Origin: an uncultured Trueperaceae bacterium
Lineage (GTDB): Bacteria; Deinococcota; Deinococci; Deinococcales; Trueperaceae
NCBI GenBank assembly: GCA_937911855.1
Contig: CALDPK010000279.1
Span: 1 to 16,150, forward strand
Length of the DNA: 16,150 nt
Direction of reading: 5' to 3'
Shown: positions 1 through 6,284 of the stretch, one piece after another
How the letters are laid out: every line of letters begins with the position of its first letter
How positions within the stretch are numbered: the stretch's first letter is position 1
The notes under the pieces: generated by a model
What the model saw: the letters and a program-made list of their open reading frames with translations, nothing else
Told to the model about the DNA's origin: nothing
The model's database searches: none
Position numbers and translations under genes: made by a program

Positions 1-895
1 CGTCGTCCAGCTCGATGAGCTTCTCGAACTCCTCGTCGAGCAGGATGCGGCGCGCCTCGTTCACCTTCACCGTGCGCTTCTTCGTCTTCTTCGGGAGGAA
101 GTCCTTGAACGCATCGGAGAGATTCTCCATCCCCTCGGGTGCACCCTGCGGCACGAGCATGTCGAACATCGCCGGCGACTGCTGGGTGATCTCCACCTCC
201 ACCTCACGACCGTCCAGCTTCCCGTCGCGAAGGAGCTGCCTGAGCTTGTCACGGGTTCGCCGGTAACGGTCCACGGCGCCGTCCTGCTCCTGCGTGACGT
301 TTCCGGTGGCCGAGACCACGAATACGCCGTCCGCGTCAGGCGCGAGCGTCACGTCGTCATCCTCCCCATCCCCACTCGCGTCCGCCGTCGCATGCGTCGC
401 CATTACCGGCGCCGCCGCGTCCGCCGCCTTCACCTCCGGCGGCTTCGGCAGGAGCAGGTCCAGTATCCGCTCGTCCACCCGCTCGTTGGCGAGATCCTCC
501 AGCTCAGCCTCGCGCTCGGTGCGCACCATGTCGATGGCGCTCTCCACGAGGTCGCGCACCATCGACTCGACGTCGCGGCCCACGTAGCCGACCTCGGTGA
601 ACTTGGTGGCTTCGACCTTGATGAACGGTGCCCGGGCCATGCGCGCCAGCCGCCGGGCGATCTCGGTCTTGCCGACGCCCGTCGGCCCGATCATCAGGAT
701 GTTCTTGGGCGTGATGTCAAGCTGCAGGTCCTGCTGCAGCCTGCGGCGGCGGTAATGGTTGCGGATCGCAACTGCGACGCTGCGCTTGGCCCGGGACTGA
801 CCGATTATGTGCCGGTCGAGCTCCTCCACGATCTGCAGCGGCGTCAGGTTGAAACCGTCTTCGTCTCCCGAGCGGATGGCCAGTTCGGCGCTCAC
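1..895 (-). CDS. hslU: HslU, ATPase/unfoldase subunit of the HslUV protease (3' end outside the window)
   Basis: HslU is the AAA+ hexameric ring that unfolds proteins and feeds them to HslV in the cytoplasm. I read 298 residues from a GTG start at 895-893 to the left edge. That start overlaps the hslV stop (GTGA), so the two are translationally coupled. Visible parts: the N-terminal helix with ELDRHIIGQ (residues 25-33), Walker A GPTGVGKT (70-77), and the pore-loop segment EVGYVGRDVES (101-111), which has the GYVG motif of the family. The I domain starts near residue 115. Walker B, sensor residues and the C-terminal tail that docks in HslV lie beyond the edge. Between LLLPKP (147-152) and the conserved KLRQLLRDGKLDGREVEVE stretch (217-235) lies an Ala/Asp-rich linker of about 60 residues, longer than the E. 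coli one as I recall it. Identity is near certain; only completeness is unknown. Confidence 0.96.
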   Translation of the reverse strand, partial: MSAELAIRSGDEDGFNLTPLQIVEELDRHIIGQSRAKRSVAVAIRNHYRRRRLQQDLQLDITPKNILMIGPTGVGKTEIARRLARMARAPFIKVEATKFTEVGYVGRDVESMVRDLVESAIDMVRTEREAELEDLANERVDERILDLLLPKPPEVKAADAAAPVMATHATADASGDGEDDDVTLAPDADGVFVVSATGNVTQEQDGAVDRYRRTRDKLRQLLRDGKLDGREVEVEITQQSPAMFDMLVPQGAPEGMENLSDAFKDFLPKKTKKRTVKVNEARRILLDEEFEKLIELDD

Positions 896-1452
896 GGGCT
901 GGAGCTCTCGGGGGTCTGCTCGGTGGACAGCACGGTGGCGGTGCCGCTCGTGTAGATGTCGATGTCGGCAGCGATCATGAGGGCTTTCTCGGCGATCTCG
1001 GCTGCGGGCAGATCGGTGTTGCGCAGCATCGCCATGGCGGCAGCCTGCGCGTAGGCGCCGCCGGAGCCGACGGCGACGACGTTCTCATCAGGTGCGATCA
1101 CGTCGCCCATGCCCGACAGCGTGAGGATCTGGGTTTCGTCTGCGACGATCAGCATCGCTTCAAGGTTGCGGAGTACCTTGTCGGTCCGCCATTCCTTGAC
1201 GGTTTCCACGGCGGCGCGCTGCAGGTTGCCGCGGTGGTTGTCCAGGTGAGCTTCGAATTTCTCGAGGAGGGTGAAGGCATCGGAGACGGTTCCGGCAAAA
1301 CCGGTCAGTACCCGGCCGTCGGAGAGTGCCCGTACCTTGGTTGCGCCCTTTTTGACTATCGTGTCGCCAAGCGTGACCTGGCCGTCACCGGCTATTGCGG
1401 ATATGCCGTTTCGGTGAACTGCCACGATGGTTGTTCCATGCATTCGTTCCAT
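892..1452 (-). CDS. hslV: HslV, proteolytic subunit of the HslUV protease
   Basis: HslV is the proteasome-like peptidase of the HslUV complex, an N-terminal-nucleophile threonine hydrolase forming a double hexamer. The 186-residue length is typical. A short propeptide MERMHG precedes TTIVAVHRNG, so the nucleophile should be Thr7 after processing. In mature numbering the GDGQVTLG motif supplies Asp17, and ATKVR supplies Lys33, both conserved in active enzymes. A second in-frame ATG at 1443 would also leave a propeptide. I prefer 1452 because a -10-like TACAGT ends 9 bases before it. The gene is first in the hslVU pair and its TGA overlaps the hslU GTG. It is divergent from tdk across 75 bases. 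Confidence 0.97.
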   Translation of the reverse strand: MERMHGTTIVAVHRNGISAIAGDGQVTLGDTIVKKGATKVRALSDGRVLTGFAGTVSDAFTLLEKFEAHLDNHRGNLQRAAVETVKEWRTDKVLRNLEAMLIVADETQILTLSGMGDVIAPDENVVAVGSGGAYAQAAAMAMLRNTDLPAAEIAEKALMIAADIDIYTSGTATVLSTEQTPESSSP

Positions 1453-1461
1453 ACAAAGGGC

Positions 1462-1470
1462 ACTGTATCA
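1462..1470 (-). promoter_or_regulatory. Extended -10 element for hslVU
   Basis: On the minus strand the sequence reads TGATACAGT, which is an extended -10 (TG, one base, TACAGT). It ends 9 bases before the hslV ATG. Transcription would begin about 2 bases ahead of the start codon, giving an almost leaderless message. No good -35 hexamer lies 16-18 bases upstream, which is usual for extended -10 promoters. Assigned from sequence alone. Confidence 0.5.
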
Positions 1471-1515
1471 GTTGGCTGTAGCCGTGCATGTCGGCATGCC
1501 GGACTGAAATGGCGT

Positions 1516-1521
1516 TAGCAT
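1516..1521 (+). promoter_or_regulatory. -10 element for tdk, leaderless arrangement
   Basis: TAGCAT ends 6 bases before the tdk ATG at 1528, which places the expected transcription start on or next to the start codon. No Shine-Dalgarno sequence is present between them and no convincing -35 is seen. The same hexamer, with an 8-base gap, precedes the MFS gene at 12516. Confidence 0.45.
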
Positions 1522-1527
1522 TGACGC

Positions 1528-2145
1528 ATGTATTTTCAGGAGTTCTCGCCAGGTCTGATCGAAGTAATCGTGGGTCCGATGTTCAGCGGCAAGTCCGAGG
1601 AGCTCATCCGCAGGGTCAGGCGCAGCCTGCTGGCCAGGCAGAACGTGCAGGTGTTCAAGGCCGCGATCGACGACCGTTACGACGCCTCAGCAGTCGCCTC
1701 CCATGACGGTGGCAGGCAGGATGCCGTGGGTGTTGCGGACACGATGGAGCTCGACCGGCTCATCAGTCACGACGCGCAGGTGGTTGCCGTAGACGAGGTC
1801 CAGTTCCTTGACGAGCAGATAGTCCCCCTGTCACTTGAGCTTGCCGAAGCCGGCAAACGGGTGATCCTGGCCGGCCTGGAGCTGGATTTCAGGGGCATGC
1901 CTTTCGGCAAGATGCCGGACCTGCTGGCGCACGCCGAGTTCGTGACCAAGCTGACCGCAATCTGCAGGTGCGGCCGGGCTGCCACGCGGACGCAGCGGCT
2001 CATCGGCGGCGCTCCCGCCCACTTCGATGATCCCGTGATCATGGTCGGAGCCAGCGACAGTTACGAGCCGCGTTGCCGGGGCTGCCACATGGTCATGCAC
2101 GGCCGGCGCTCACTGCCCCTGTTCGACACGGTTCAGGTCTCTTAA
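1528..2145 (+). CDS. tdk: Thymidine kinase (type II, zinc-containing)
   Basis: Tdk phosphorylates thymidine (and deoxyuridine) with ATP in the pyrimidine salvage pathway. The 205-residue protein has every landmark of the TK1-like family. Walker A is GPMFSGKS (16-23). The DEVQF motif (89-93) holds the catalytic glutamate. The lasso-loop sequence is LDFRGMPFG (119-127). Four zinc cysteines form two pairs, C146/C148 and C183/C186. Length is normal for the family (about 190-215). The start at 1528 fits the N-terminal beta strand just before the P-loop, and has a -10 hexamer 6 bases upstream rather than a ribosome binding site. The gene stands alone: divergent from hslV, and convergent with aspS, with which it shares 4 bases at the stop codons. 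Confidence 0.96.
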   Translation: MYFQEFSPGLIEVIVGPMFSGKSEELIRRVRRSLLARQNVQVFKAAIDDRYDASAVASHDGGRQDAVGVADTMELDRLISHDAQVVAVDEVQFLDEQIVPLSLELAEAGKRVILAGLELDFRGMPFGKMPDLLAHAEFVTKLTAICRCGRAATRTQRLIGGAPAHFDDPVIMVGASDSYEPRCRGCHMVMHGRRSLPLFDTVQVS

Positions 2146-3422
2146 GGAAGGAGGCGTCCGGAATCGCGCGGGAATGCCCGGGCGAACCGGACGTTGCTTA
2201 TTCCCAGCAGTAAAGCCGTCAGGCGCTCCGCTCCGAGTGCGAAACCCCCGTGCGGCGGCATGCCGTGCCTGAACACCTCGAGGTAGCTGGCGAAGTCATC
2301 GGGGTTCAGGTTGCGCTTCTTCAGCTCGCCGATCAGCATGTCGTACTCGTGCACGCGCTGGCCGCCGGAGGAGATCTCGGTGCCGCGGAAGATCAGGTCC
2401 ACGCCCCGCGTGAGTCCGTCTTCAATGGGGTAGGTGTAGAACGGCCGGGCAGCCTGCGGGTAGTTCGTGACGAACACGAAGTCACTGCCGTGTTCCTCGA
2501 GTGCCCAGCGGCCGATGAGCCGTTCGGCCTCGGGATCCAGGTCCTTGCCGCCTGACTCGTGTCCGTAGCGTTCCTTCACCAGCGCCCGGGCCTCAAGCAG
2601 CGGGATGCGCGGGAACTTCGCTTCAGCCATGGCGGGCGTGGCGCCCAGCTGCTCGAATTCGTAAACAGTGGCGGAAGCAACCTGGGTCATGACCGACCTG
2701 ATCAGTTCCTCCTGCAGGTCCATGACGTCGGAATCGTCTCTGATGAACGCCATCTCGACGTCGAGTGAGAGGTACTCGGCCAGGTGGCGGTTGGTATGCG
2801 ACAGTTCAGCGCGGTAAACCGGTGCGGTCTCGTAAACCCGCTCGAACACGCCGACCATGATCTGCTTGTACAGCTGCGGCGACTGCGCCAGGTAAGCCTT
2901 CTTGCCGTAGTAGTCCAGCTCGAACATGTTGGCGCCGCCTTCGGCGCCCGCGGCTACGACCTTGGGTGTCGAGATCTCAGTGAAGCCCCGTCCGTCCAGG
3001 AAAGCGCGGAACGCCTTGACTATCTCGGCTTTCACTTTCAGCGCTGCCCGTGCCTTCACGCCCCGGACCGTGACGGCCCGGTACTGCAGCAGCGTGTCCG
3101 GGTTGGCCAGCCACTCTTCCTTGCTGATCTCGACGGGCGGCGGGATGAGCGCCTCGGAGATGACCGTCAGGTCCGTGGCCTGGATCTCGACACCGCCGGG
3201 TGCCCGGGCGCTGGCGACCACCTTGCCGGTGACCCTGACGCTGCTCTCGTGCAGGGGCAGGTCCACTCCCTGGAAGACGCACTGCACCACTGCGGAGTAA
3301 TCGCGCAGCAGCAGGAACCTGATTCCACCCAGATTGCGACGGTTGTGAACCCAGCCTTGCACAGTCACGGTTTCGCCTTCATGGGACTTCAGTTCACGTA
3401 CGGGAATCAGGGGAGCTTCCAT
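2142..3422 (-). CDS. aspS: Aspartyl-tRNA synthetase, archaeal-type, probably non-discriminating (Asp/Asn)
   Basis: This class II synthetase attaches aspartate to tRNA. The 426 residues match the short archaeal-type AspRS (AspRS2), not the roughly 580-residue bacterial form with its GAD insertion. An N-terminal OB-fold anticodon domain (about 10-95) leads to the catalytic core: motif 1 near 139-155, motif 2 YRAELSHTNRHLAEYLSLD (203-221), GTEISSGGQRVH (347-358) and motif 3 GGFALGAERLTALLLG (392-407). In the anticodon domain it has His26 (GWVH) and Pro75 (ARAPGG) where discriminating archaeal enzymes carry Trp and Lys. As I recall, His and Pro at these positions mark enzymes that also charge tRNA-Asn. 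The product would then be amidated by GatCAB. It is the last gene of the minus-strand run, 3 bases after the small gene before it. Automated pipelines may call it asparaginyl-tRNA synthetase. Confidence 0.93.
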   Translation of the reverse strand: MEAPLIPVRELKSHEGETVTVQGWVHNRRNLGGIRFLLLRDYSAVVQCVFQGVDLPLHESSVRVTGKVVASARAPGGVEIQATDLTVISEALIPPPVEISKEEWLANPDTLLQYRAVTVRGVKARAALKVKAEIVKAFRAFLDGRGFTEISTPKVVAAGAEGGANMFELDYYGKKAYLAQSPQLYKQIMVGVFERVYETAPVYRAELSHTNRHLAEYLSLDVEMAFIRDDSDVMDLQEELIRSVMTQVASATVYEFEQLGATPAMAEAKFPRIPLLEARALVKERYGHESGGKDLDPEAERLIGRWALEEHGSDFVFVTNYPQAARPFYTYPIEDGLTRGVDLIFRGTEISSGGQRVHEYDMLIGELKKRNLNPDDFASYLEVFRHGMPPHGGFALGAERLTALLLGISNVRFARAFPRDSGRLLP

Positions 3423-3425
3423 AAG

Positions 3426-3830
3426 TCAACGATTATTGCAGGTCACGGCCTCGAGCAGGCGGATGTGCTCACGGTCCTTCGCACGGTTGAGCCGGCGTTT
3501 GAAATGCAGGATGTCGGACAGGGAAGCGACTGACAGGCCGGCGATCTGCACGGAACGCTCCATGAGGGGCGCGACGTCGTCACCCAGCCAGCCGCTGAAG
3601 ATCTCGATGTCAGCCGCGGGAATTATGACTTCGTCGACGCTGGCCGGCGCGGGCGTACCCAGTTTCAATGCATGCTGCCAGCCTTCGGAAGTCGCGGCGA
3701 TGTCGATGTCGCGGGCCGTTTCCAGAATCCCGTGCAGCACCATCGCAGCACTGGCGTGGATCAGCACGGTGCACGGCGGGAAGCCGAGCGCCGTGACGGC
3801 CCGGATTATCTGCTCGCGGTCAAACGGCAT
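3426..3830 (-). CDS. Small nucleotidyltransferase-fold protein, function unknown
   Basis: The 134-residue protein has no name I can assign. It resembles a minimal DNA polymerase beta-like nucleotidyltransferase domain. The segment HASAAMVLHGILETARDIDIA (25-45) follows the pattern of a G[GS] motif, an LHG turn and a DxD pair (D41, D43). A third possible carboxylate is E76 (DIEIF). Near the end, LSDILHFKRRLNRAKDREHIRLL (104-126) matches the L-x-D-L-x-x-K...R-x-K-D-x-x-D/H-I tail common in AbiEii-like and related families. The first motif is degenerate (HAS instead of GGS), so activity is doubtful. It overlaps the upstream kinase gene by 11 bases and ends 3 bases before aspS, so it is surely co-transcribed. 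A link to tRNA or nucleotide metabolism is possible but not shown. Confidence 0.75.
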   Translation of the reverse strand: MPFDREQIIRAVTALGFPPCTVLIHASAAMVLHGILETARDIDIAATSEGWQHALKLGTPAPASVDEVIIPAADIEIFSGWLGDDVAPLMERSVQIAGLSVASLSDILHFKRRLNRAKDREHIRLLEAVTCNNR

Positions 3831-4458
3831 CCGAAACCGCCATGACGATCAGCAGGCCGGACTCTGCCTTCACTTTCGTGTCGGCAACCGTTTCGTTGGA
3901 GATGCCCAGTCCGCTGCCGAAGTCCAGCGCGCTGTCAGTTACCTGGTAGCGTGCGCCGCTGATGCTCATGCGGCTGCCGGGTTCCAGCGCGATGACGCTG
4001 AAGGTCGTCCCTTTCGGGCAGGGCAGCTGCAGCTCGTCGCCGGCATCCAGGGGCCAGGCGATCATGCCGGCTCCGGCCAGGCTCACGTCGAGCCTGGCCT
4101 CGCGGCGCAGCCGGGCTGCCAGCAGCAGGCTGGCCAGACCCTGATCCCGCCTGGAACCCAGGCTCGCCAGCAGGAGCAGCTCGCTGGCGCCTGCAGTCAC
4201 CGCCTCCCGCACTGCCAGTTCCAGGTCGGTGGCGTCCTTGTCCGTCGGGAACGTCACCCGTGGTACCGGACCGGCCCGCTCGAGGTCGGCCTGCAGCACC
4301 GAATCAAGGTCACCGACCAGCAGGTCGGGCAGGTGCCCGGCCGCCAGGACATGGCGCAGGCCGCCGTCCACTGCAATGAGCAGGTCCGCCCGGCTCAGCT
4401 GGCTGCTGAGCCACGCTCCCTGGGCGATGTCGCCCGCGGCTACCAGGACGGCTTTCAT
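3820..4458 (-). CDS. thiN: Thiamine pyrophosphokinase (thiamine diphosphokinase)
   Basis: This enzyme transfers pyrophosphate from ATP to thiamine, giving the cofactor TPP directly in salvage. The 212-residue length is typical. Visible motifs are AVDGG (29-33), GDLDS (49-53), DKDATDLE (73-80), SLGSRRDQ (99-106) and GISNE (185-189), in family order. The acidic residues of GDLDS and DKDATD bind Mg-ATP. In the GxRxDH motif the usual His is Gln106, a mild departure. It starts within the ATGA overlap with the ABC ATPase gene upstream and overlaps the next gene by 11 bases. This coupling to an importer ATPase suggests that incoming thiamine is pyrophosphorylated by the product of the same operon. 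The symbol follows Bacillus use. Confidence 0.92.
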   Translation of the reverse strand: MKAVLVAAGDIAQGAWLSSQLSRADLLIAVDGGLRHVLAAGHLPDLLVGDLDSVLQADLERAGPVPRVTFPTDKDATDLELAVREAVTAGASELLLLASLGSRRDQGLASLLLAARLRREARLDVSLAGAGMIAWPLDAGDELQLPCPKGTTFSVIALEPGSRMSISGARYQVTDSALDFGSGLGISNETVADTKVKAESGLLIVMAVSDAV

Positions 4459-5432
4459 GCCTCATCCGCTTCAAGCGGGATCCAGGCGGACTGCGGGATG
4501 TCCAGCTGCAGGCGGTCGCCCGGCACGGGACTCAGCCCCAGTTCACGGGCGTGGCCGCTCCAGCGAAAGTTGTCCTGCCAGCCGTCCACTGCCAGGTTCA
4601 GCTCGAGCCCGGTTCCGTGGGGTACGGATTCAGTCACTGTTGCTCCCGGGCCGCTGCCGGAGCTGCCGAGCCTCACCTGGCCGTCGTCCAGCAGCACAGG
4701 CTGGTCGCGGTCCGTGAACACGTTGCGGTAGCCGAGGAAGCGCGCAACCCACGGGTTGCGCGGCGCTTCGAACACAGCGCGCGCGGGGCCCGACTGCACC
4801 ACCCGGCCGGCTTTAAGGATCGCTATGACGTCCGCCAGGCGGAACGCTTCCGCCTGGTCGTGGGTCACGTGAACTGCACTCAGGCCGGGCATGTCCAGCA
4901 GCGACGCCAGCTCCCCGGTCAGGGTTTCGCGCAGGTTCGCGTCGAGGTTGGAGAGTGGTTCATCGAGCAGCAGCATCGCGGGTGAGGGAGCGAGGGCGCG
5001 GGCCAGGGCCACACGCTGCTGCTGACCCCCGGACAGCTGCTGGACCCGCCGCTCAGCGAGCCCGTCAAGGCCGACCAGGCTGAGCAGCTCCCGCACCCGC
5101 TCACGAACCTGCTCCCGCGGCCAGCGCCGTTCGACCAGCCCGAAAGCCACGTTGCGTGCGACGTTCAGGTGAGGGAACAGCGCGAAATCCTGGAACACCA
5201 CTCCGAAGTTGCGCTGCTGAGCCGGAACCCCGGACAGGTCACGCCCCGCAAAGACGATCCGGCCGGAATCAGGCTGTTCAAGCCCGGCGACGAGCCTGAG
5301 CAGCGTGCTCTTGCCTGAACCACTGGGACCAAGCAGGCCCAGAACCCGGTCGGGGGGCAGCTCCAGGGTCACGTCGCCTACCGCCACGGTGGAGCCGTAA
5401 CGCCTGTTCAGGTTTTCAAGTTGCAGCGCCAT
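4455..5432 (-). CDS. ABC importer ATP-binding protein, possibly for thiamine
   Basis: This is a cytoplasmic ATPase of the CysA/PotA/iron-type importer family. Numbered from the ATG at 5432 (325 residues): Walker A GPSGSGKST (35-43), Q-loop Gln81 in FQDFALFPH, signature LSGGQQQR (133-140), Walker B MLLLDE (153-158), D-loop SNLD, and H-loop His191. A C-terminal domain of about 90 residues follows, as in TOBE-bearing ATPases; E. coli ThiQ lacks it. The reading frame is open to a GTG at 5447 and an ATG at 5441. I chose 5432 because the first strand (MALQLENLNRRYG) begins there and a GATAAT hexamer ends 7 bases upstream. Its stop overlaps the kinase start (ATGA), which is the main reason to suspect a thiamine substrate. 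No permease gene is nearby, so the substrate stays open. Confidence 0.92.
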   Translation of the reverse strand: MALQLENLNRRYGSTVAVGDVTLELPPDRVLGLLGPSGSGKSTLLRLVAGLEQPDSGRIVFAGRDLSGVPAQQRNFGVVFQDFALFPHLNVARNVAFGLVERRWPREQVRERVRELLSLVGLDGLAERRVQQLSGGQQQRVALARALAPSPAMLLLDEPLSNLDANLRETLTGELASLLDMPGLSAVHVTHDQAEAFRLADVIAILKAGRVVQSGPARAVFEAPRNPWVARFLGYRNVFTDRDQPVLLDDGQVRLGSSGSGPGATVTESVPHGTGLELNLAVDGWQDNFRWSGHARELGLSPVPGDRLQLDIPQSAWIPLEADEA

Positions 5433-5439
5433 TGGCGCC

Positions 5440-5445
5440 ATTATC
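5440..5445 (-). promoter_or_regulatory. Possible internal -10 element ahead of the ABC ATPase
   Basis: GATAAT on the minus strand matches TATAAT at five of six positions and ends 7 bases before the ATG at 5432. This is the same spacing seen at other genes here. It could start a leaderless message for the ATPase, kinase, small protein and AspRS, separate from read-through from the oxidoreductase gene. It falls between the two genes, which leave only 34 bases (5433-5466). No -35 was found. Confidence 0.4.
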
Positions 5446-5466
5446 ACCGCTTCAGCGCGCCCGAGG

Positions 5467-6108
5467 TTACTGGCGGGACTCCTGCCACGACTCAGTCAGC
5501 GCCTTCTCGAACGCTTCGACCGGCTGGGCGCCGCTGATGCCGTACTTGCGGTCGATGACGAAGAACGGGACGCCCTGGGCGCCGAAACGCTGCGCCTGCA
5601 GCTGGTCGGCTTCCACTTCCTCCGCGTAGCGGTCACTGCTGAGCACCTGTTCGGTCTCGTCCTCCGGCAGGCCGACTTCCCGGGCCAGGGTGCGCAGCAC
5701 GTCGTGGTCACCGACGTTGTCGCCGGTTCCGAAGTGAGCGGCGAACAGCGCGACGGAGAGCTCATCTGCCAGGCCGTGTTCCGCTGCCAGGTGCGTCAGG
5801 CGGTGAGCGTCCTTCGTGTTGGTCACGTAGCCGCCGTCAGCGCGGATTTCAAGCCCGACTTCAGCTGCGCGTTCTGCAAGCTGCGCCTGGTTGGCAGCGG
5901 CCTGCTCGGGACTCATGCCGTACTTGCTGGCAAGCATCTCGATGGCCTTCTGCCCGCCGGTTGCGGGGGCGGACGGATCAAGCTGGAAGCTGCGCCACTC
6001 GATGTTCACTTCGTCCCGGAAGGGAAGGTTCTCGAGTGCCAGCTCCAGGTGGCGGCGGCCGATGTAGCAGAAAGGGCAGGCGATGTCAGACCAGATCTCA
6101 ATCTTCAT
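5467..6108 (-). CDS. FrnE-like DsbA-family thiol-disulfide oxidoreductase
   Basis: This is a cytoplasmic thioredoxin-fold protein of the DsbA/FrnE group. The 213 residues carry the active site CPFC (C11-C14) right after the first beta strand, with no signal peptide. The conserved cis-proline loop is GVPFFVID (179-186, Pro181), followed by KYGISGAQP. These two ends of the fold are a hallmark of FrnE proteins. FrnE of Deinococcus radiodurans is reported as a disulfide isomerase linked to oxidative-stress tolerance. Here C11 and C14 are the only cysteines, so any second redox motif is absent. It is the first gene of the minus-strand run, with the ABC ATPase next. It is divergent from the exporter operon. 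A -10 hexamer lies 5 bases before the ATG. Confidence 0.93.
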   Translation of the reverse strand: MKIEIWSDIACPFCYIGRRHLELALENLPFRDEVNIEWRSFQLDPSAPATGGQKAIEMLASKYGMSPEQAAANQAQLAERAAEVGLEIRADGGYVTNTKDAHRLTHLAAEHGLADELSVALFAAHFGTGDNVGDHDVLRTLAREVGLPEDETEQVLSSDRYAEEVEADQLQAQRFGAQGVPFFVIDRKYGISGAQPVEAFEKALTESWQESRQ

Positions 6109-6113
6109 GCCTG

Positions 6114-6119
6114 ACTGTA
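6114..6119 (-). promoter_or_regulatory. -10 element of the FrnE-like gene, leaderless arrangement
   Basis: TACAGT on the minus strand ends 5 bases before the ATG at 6108. Transcription would begin at the start codon itself. The hexamer is identical to the one before hslV. No Shine-Dalgarno sequence and no recognisable -35 are present. Confidence 0.5.
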
Positions 6120-6166
6120 ACGGGAGGCGAGCGGAGGGCCGGGACCCGGAGCTACACGCACGATTG

Positions 6167-6195
6167 TTGACCGGCTGAGCGGGTTGTAGTAAAGT
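6167..6195 (+). promoter_or_regulatory. Vegetative promoter of the ABC exporter operon
   Basis: TTGACC (6167-6172) and TAAAGT (6190-6195) are separated by exactly 17 bases, a near-consensus housekeeping sigma promoter and the best one in the window. Transcription should begin near 6202, leaving a leader of about 240 bases before the TTG start at 6443. The -10 is overlapped by the left arm of an inverted repeat. Confidence 0.7.
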
Positions 6196-6226
6196 GCGGC
6201 GTTTCCAAAGTCCCTGGCCGCACTTT
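6191..6226. repeat. Perfect 10-bp inverted repeat over the exporter promoter, possible operator
   Basis: AAAGTGCGGC (6191-6200) and GCCGCACTTT (6217-6226) are exact reverse complements separated by 16 bases. The left arm covers the last five bases of the -10 and reaches to the predicted transcription start. Such an arrangement suits a repressor dimer or pair of dimers. With initiation near 6202 only the right arm would be in the RNA, so a hairpin function for this transcript is less likely. There is no T tract beyond three Ts, so a terminator is unlikely. Confidence 0.55.
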
Positions 6227-6240
6227 CCCGTCCGGCAGGC

Positions 6241-6245
6241 AGGAG
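6241..6245 (+). promoter_or_regulatory. Ribosome binding site of the exporter leader ORF
   Basis: AGGAG lies 6 bases before the ATG at 6252, ideal spacing. It is far stronger than anything before the exporter gene itself, whose TTG start has only a weak GGGA about 10 bases upstream. This contrast is the main argument that the 10-codon ORF is translated. Confidence 0.6.
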
Positions 6246-6251
6246 TTCAGA

Positions 6252-6284
6252 ATGCTGAGCCTCACCAAAGTCTGCGCTGAATAA
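6252..6284 (+). CDS. Putative 10-residue leader peptide (MLSLTKVCAE) of the ABC exporter operon
   Basis: A complete mini-ORF of 10 codons plus TAA lies in the exporter leader, about 50 bases after the predicted transcription start. It has an AGGAG at optimal distance. Codons 2-4 (6255-6263) are perfectly complementary to 6355-6363. The eight bases right after the stop (6285-6292) are complementary to 6361-6368. The two helices overlap at 6361-6363 and exclude each other, so ribosome position on this ORF would decide which one forms. That is the logic of attenuation by a stalled ribosome, as known for bmrB upstream of bmrCD in Bacillus and for erm leader peptides. The peptide itself is not one I recognise. 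Being so short, it could still be a chance ORF. Confidence 0.5.
   Translation: MLSLTKVCAE

Noticed and set aside
3436..4731. A 431-codon plus-strand open frame across the kinase region
   Set aside because: It runs opposite three well-supported minus-strand genes and has no recognisable domain; it is a shadow frame.
6191..6226. Bidirectional intrinsic terminator formed by the 10-bp inverted repeat
   Set aside because: Only three Ts follow either arm, the 16-base spacer is long for a terminator loop, and it sits on a promoter between divergent genes.
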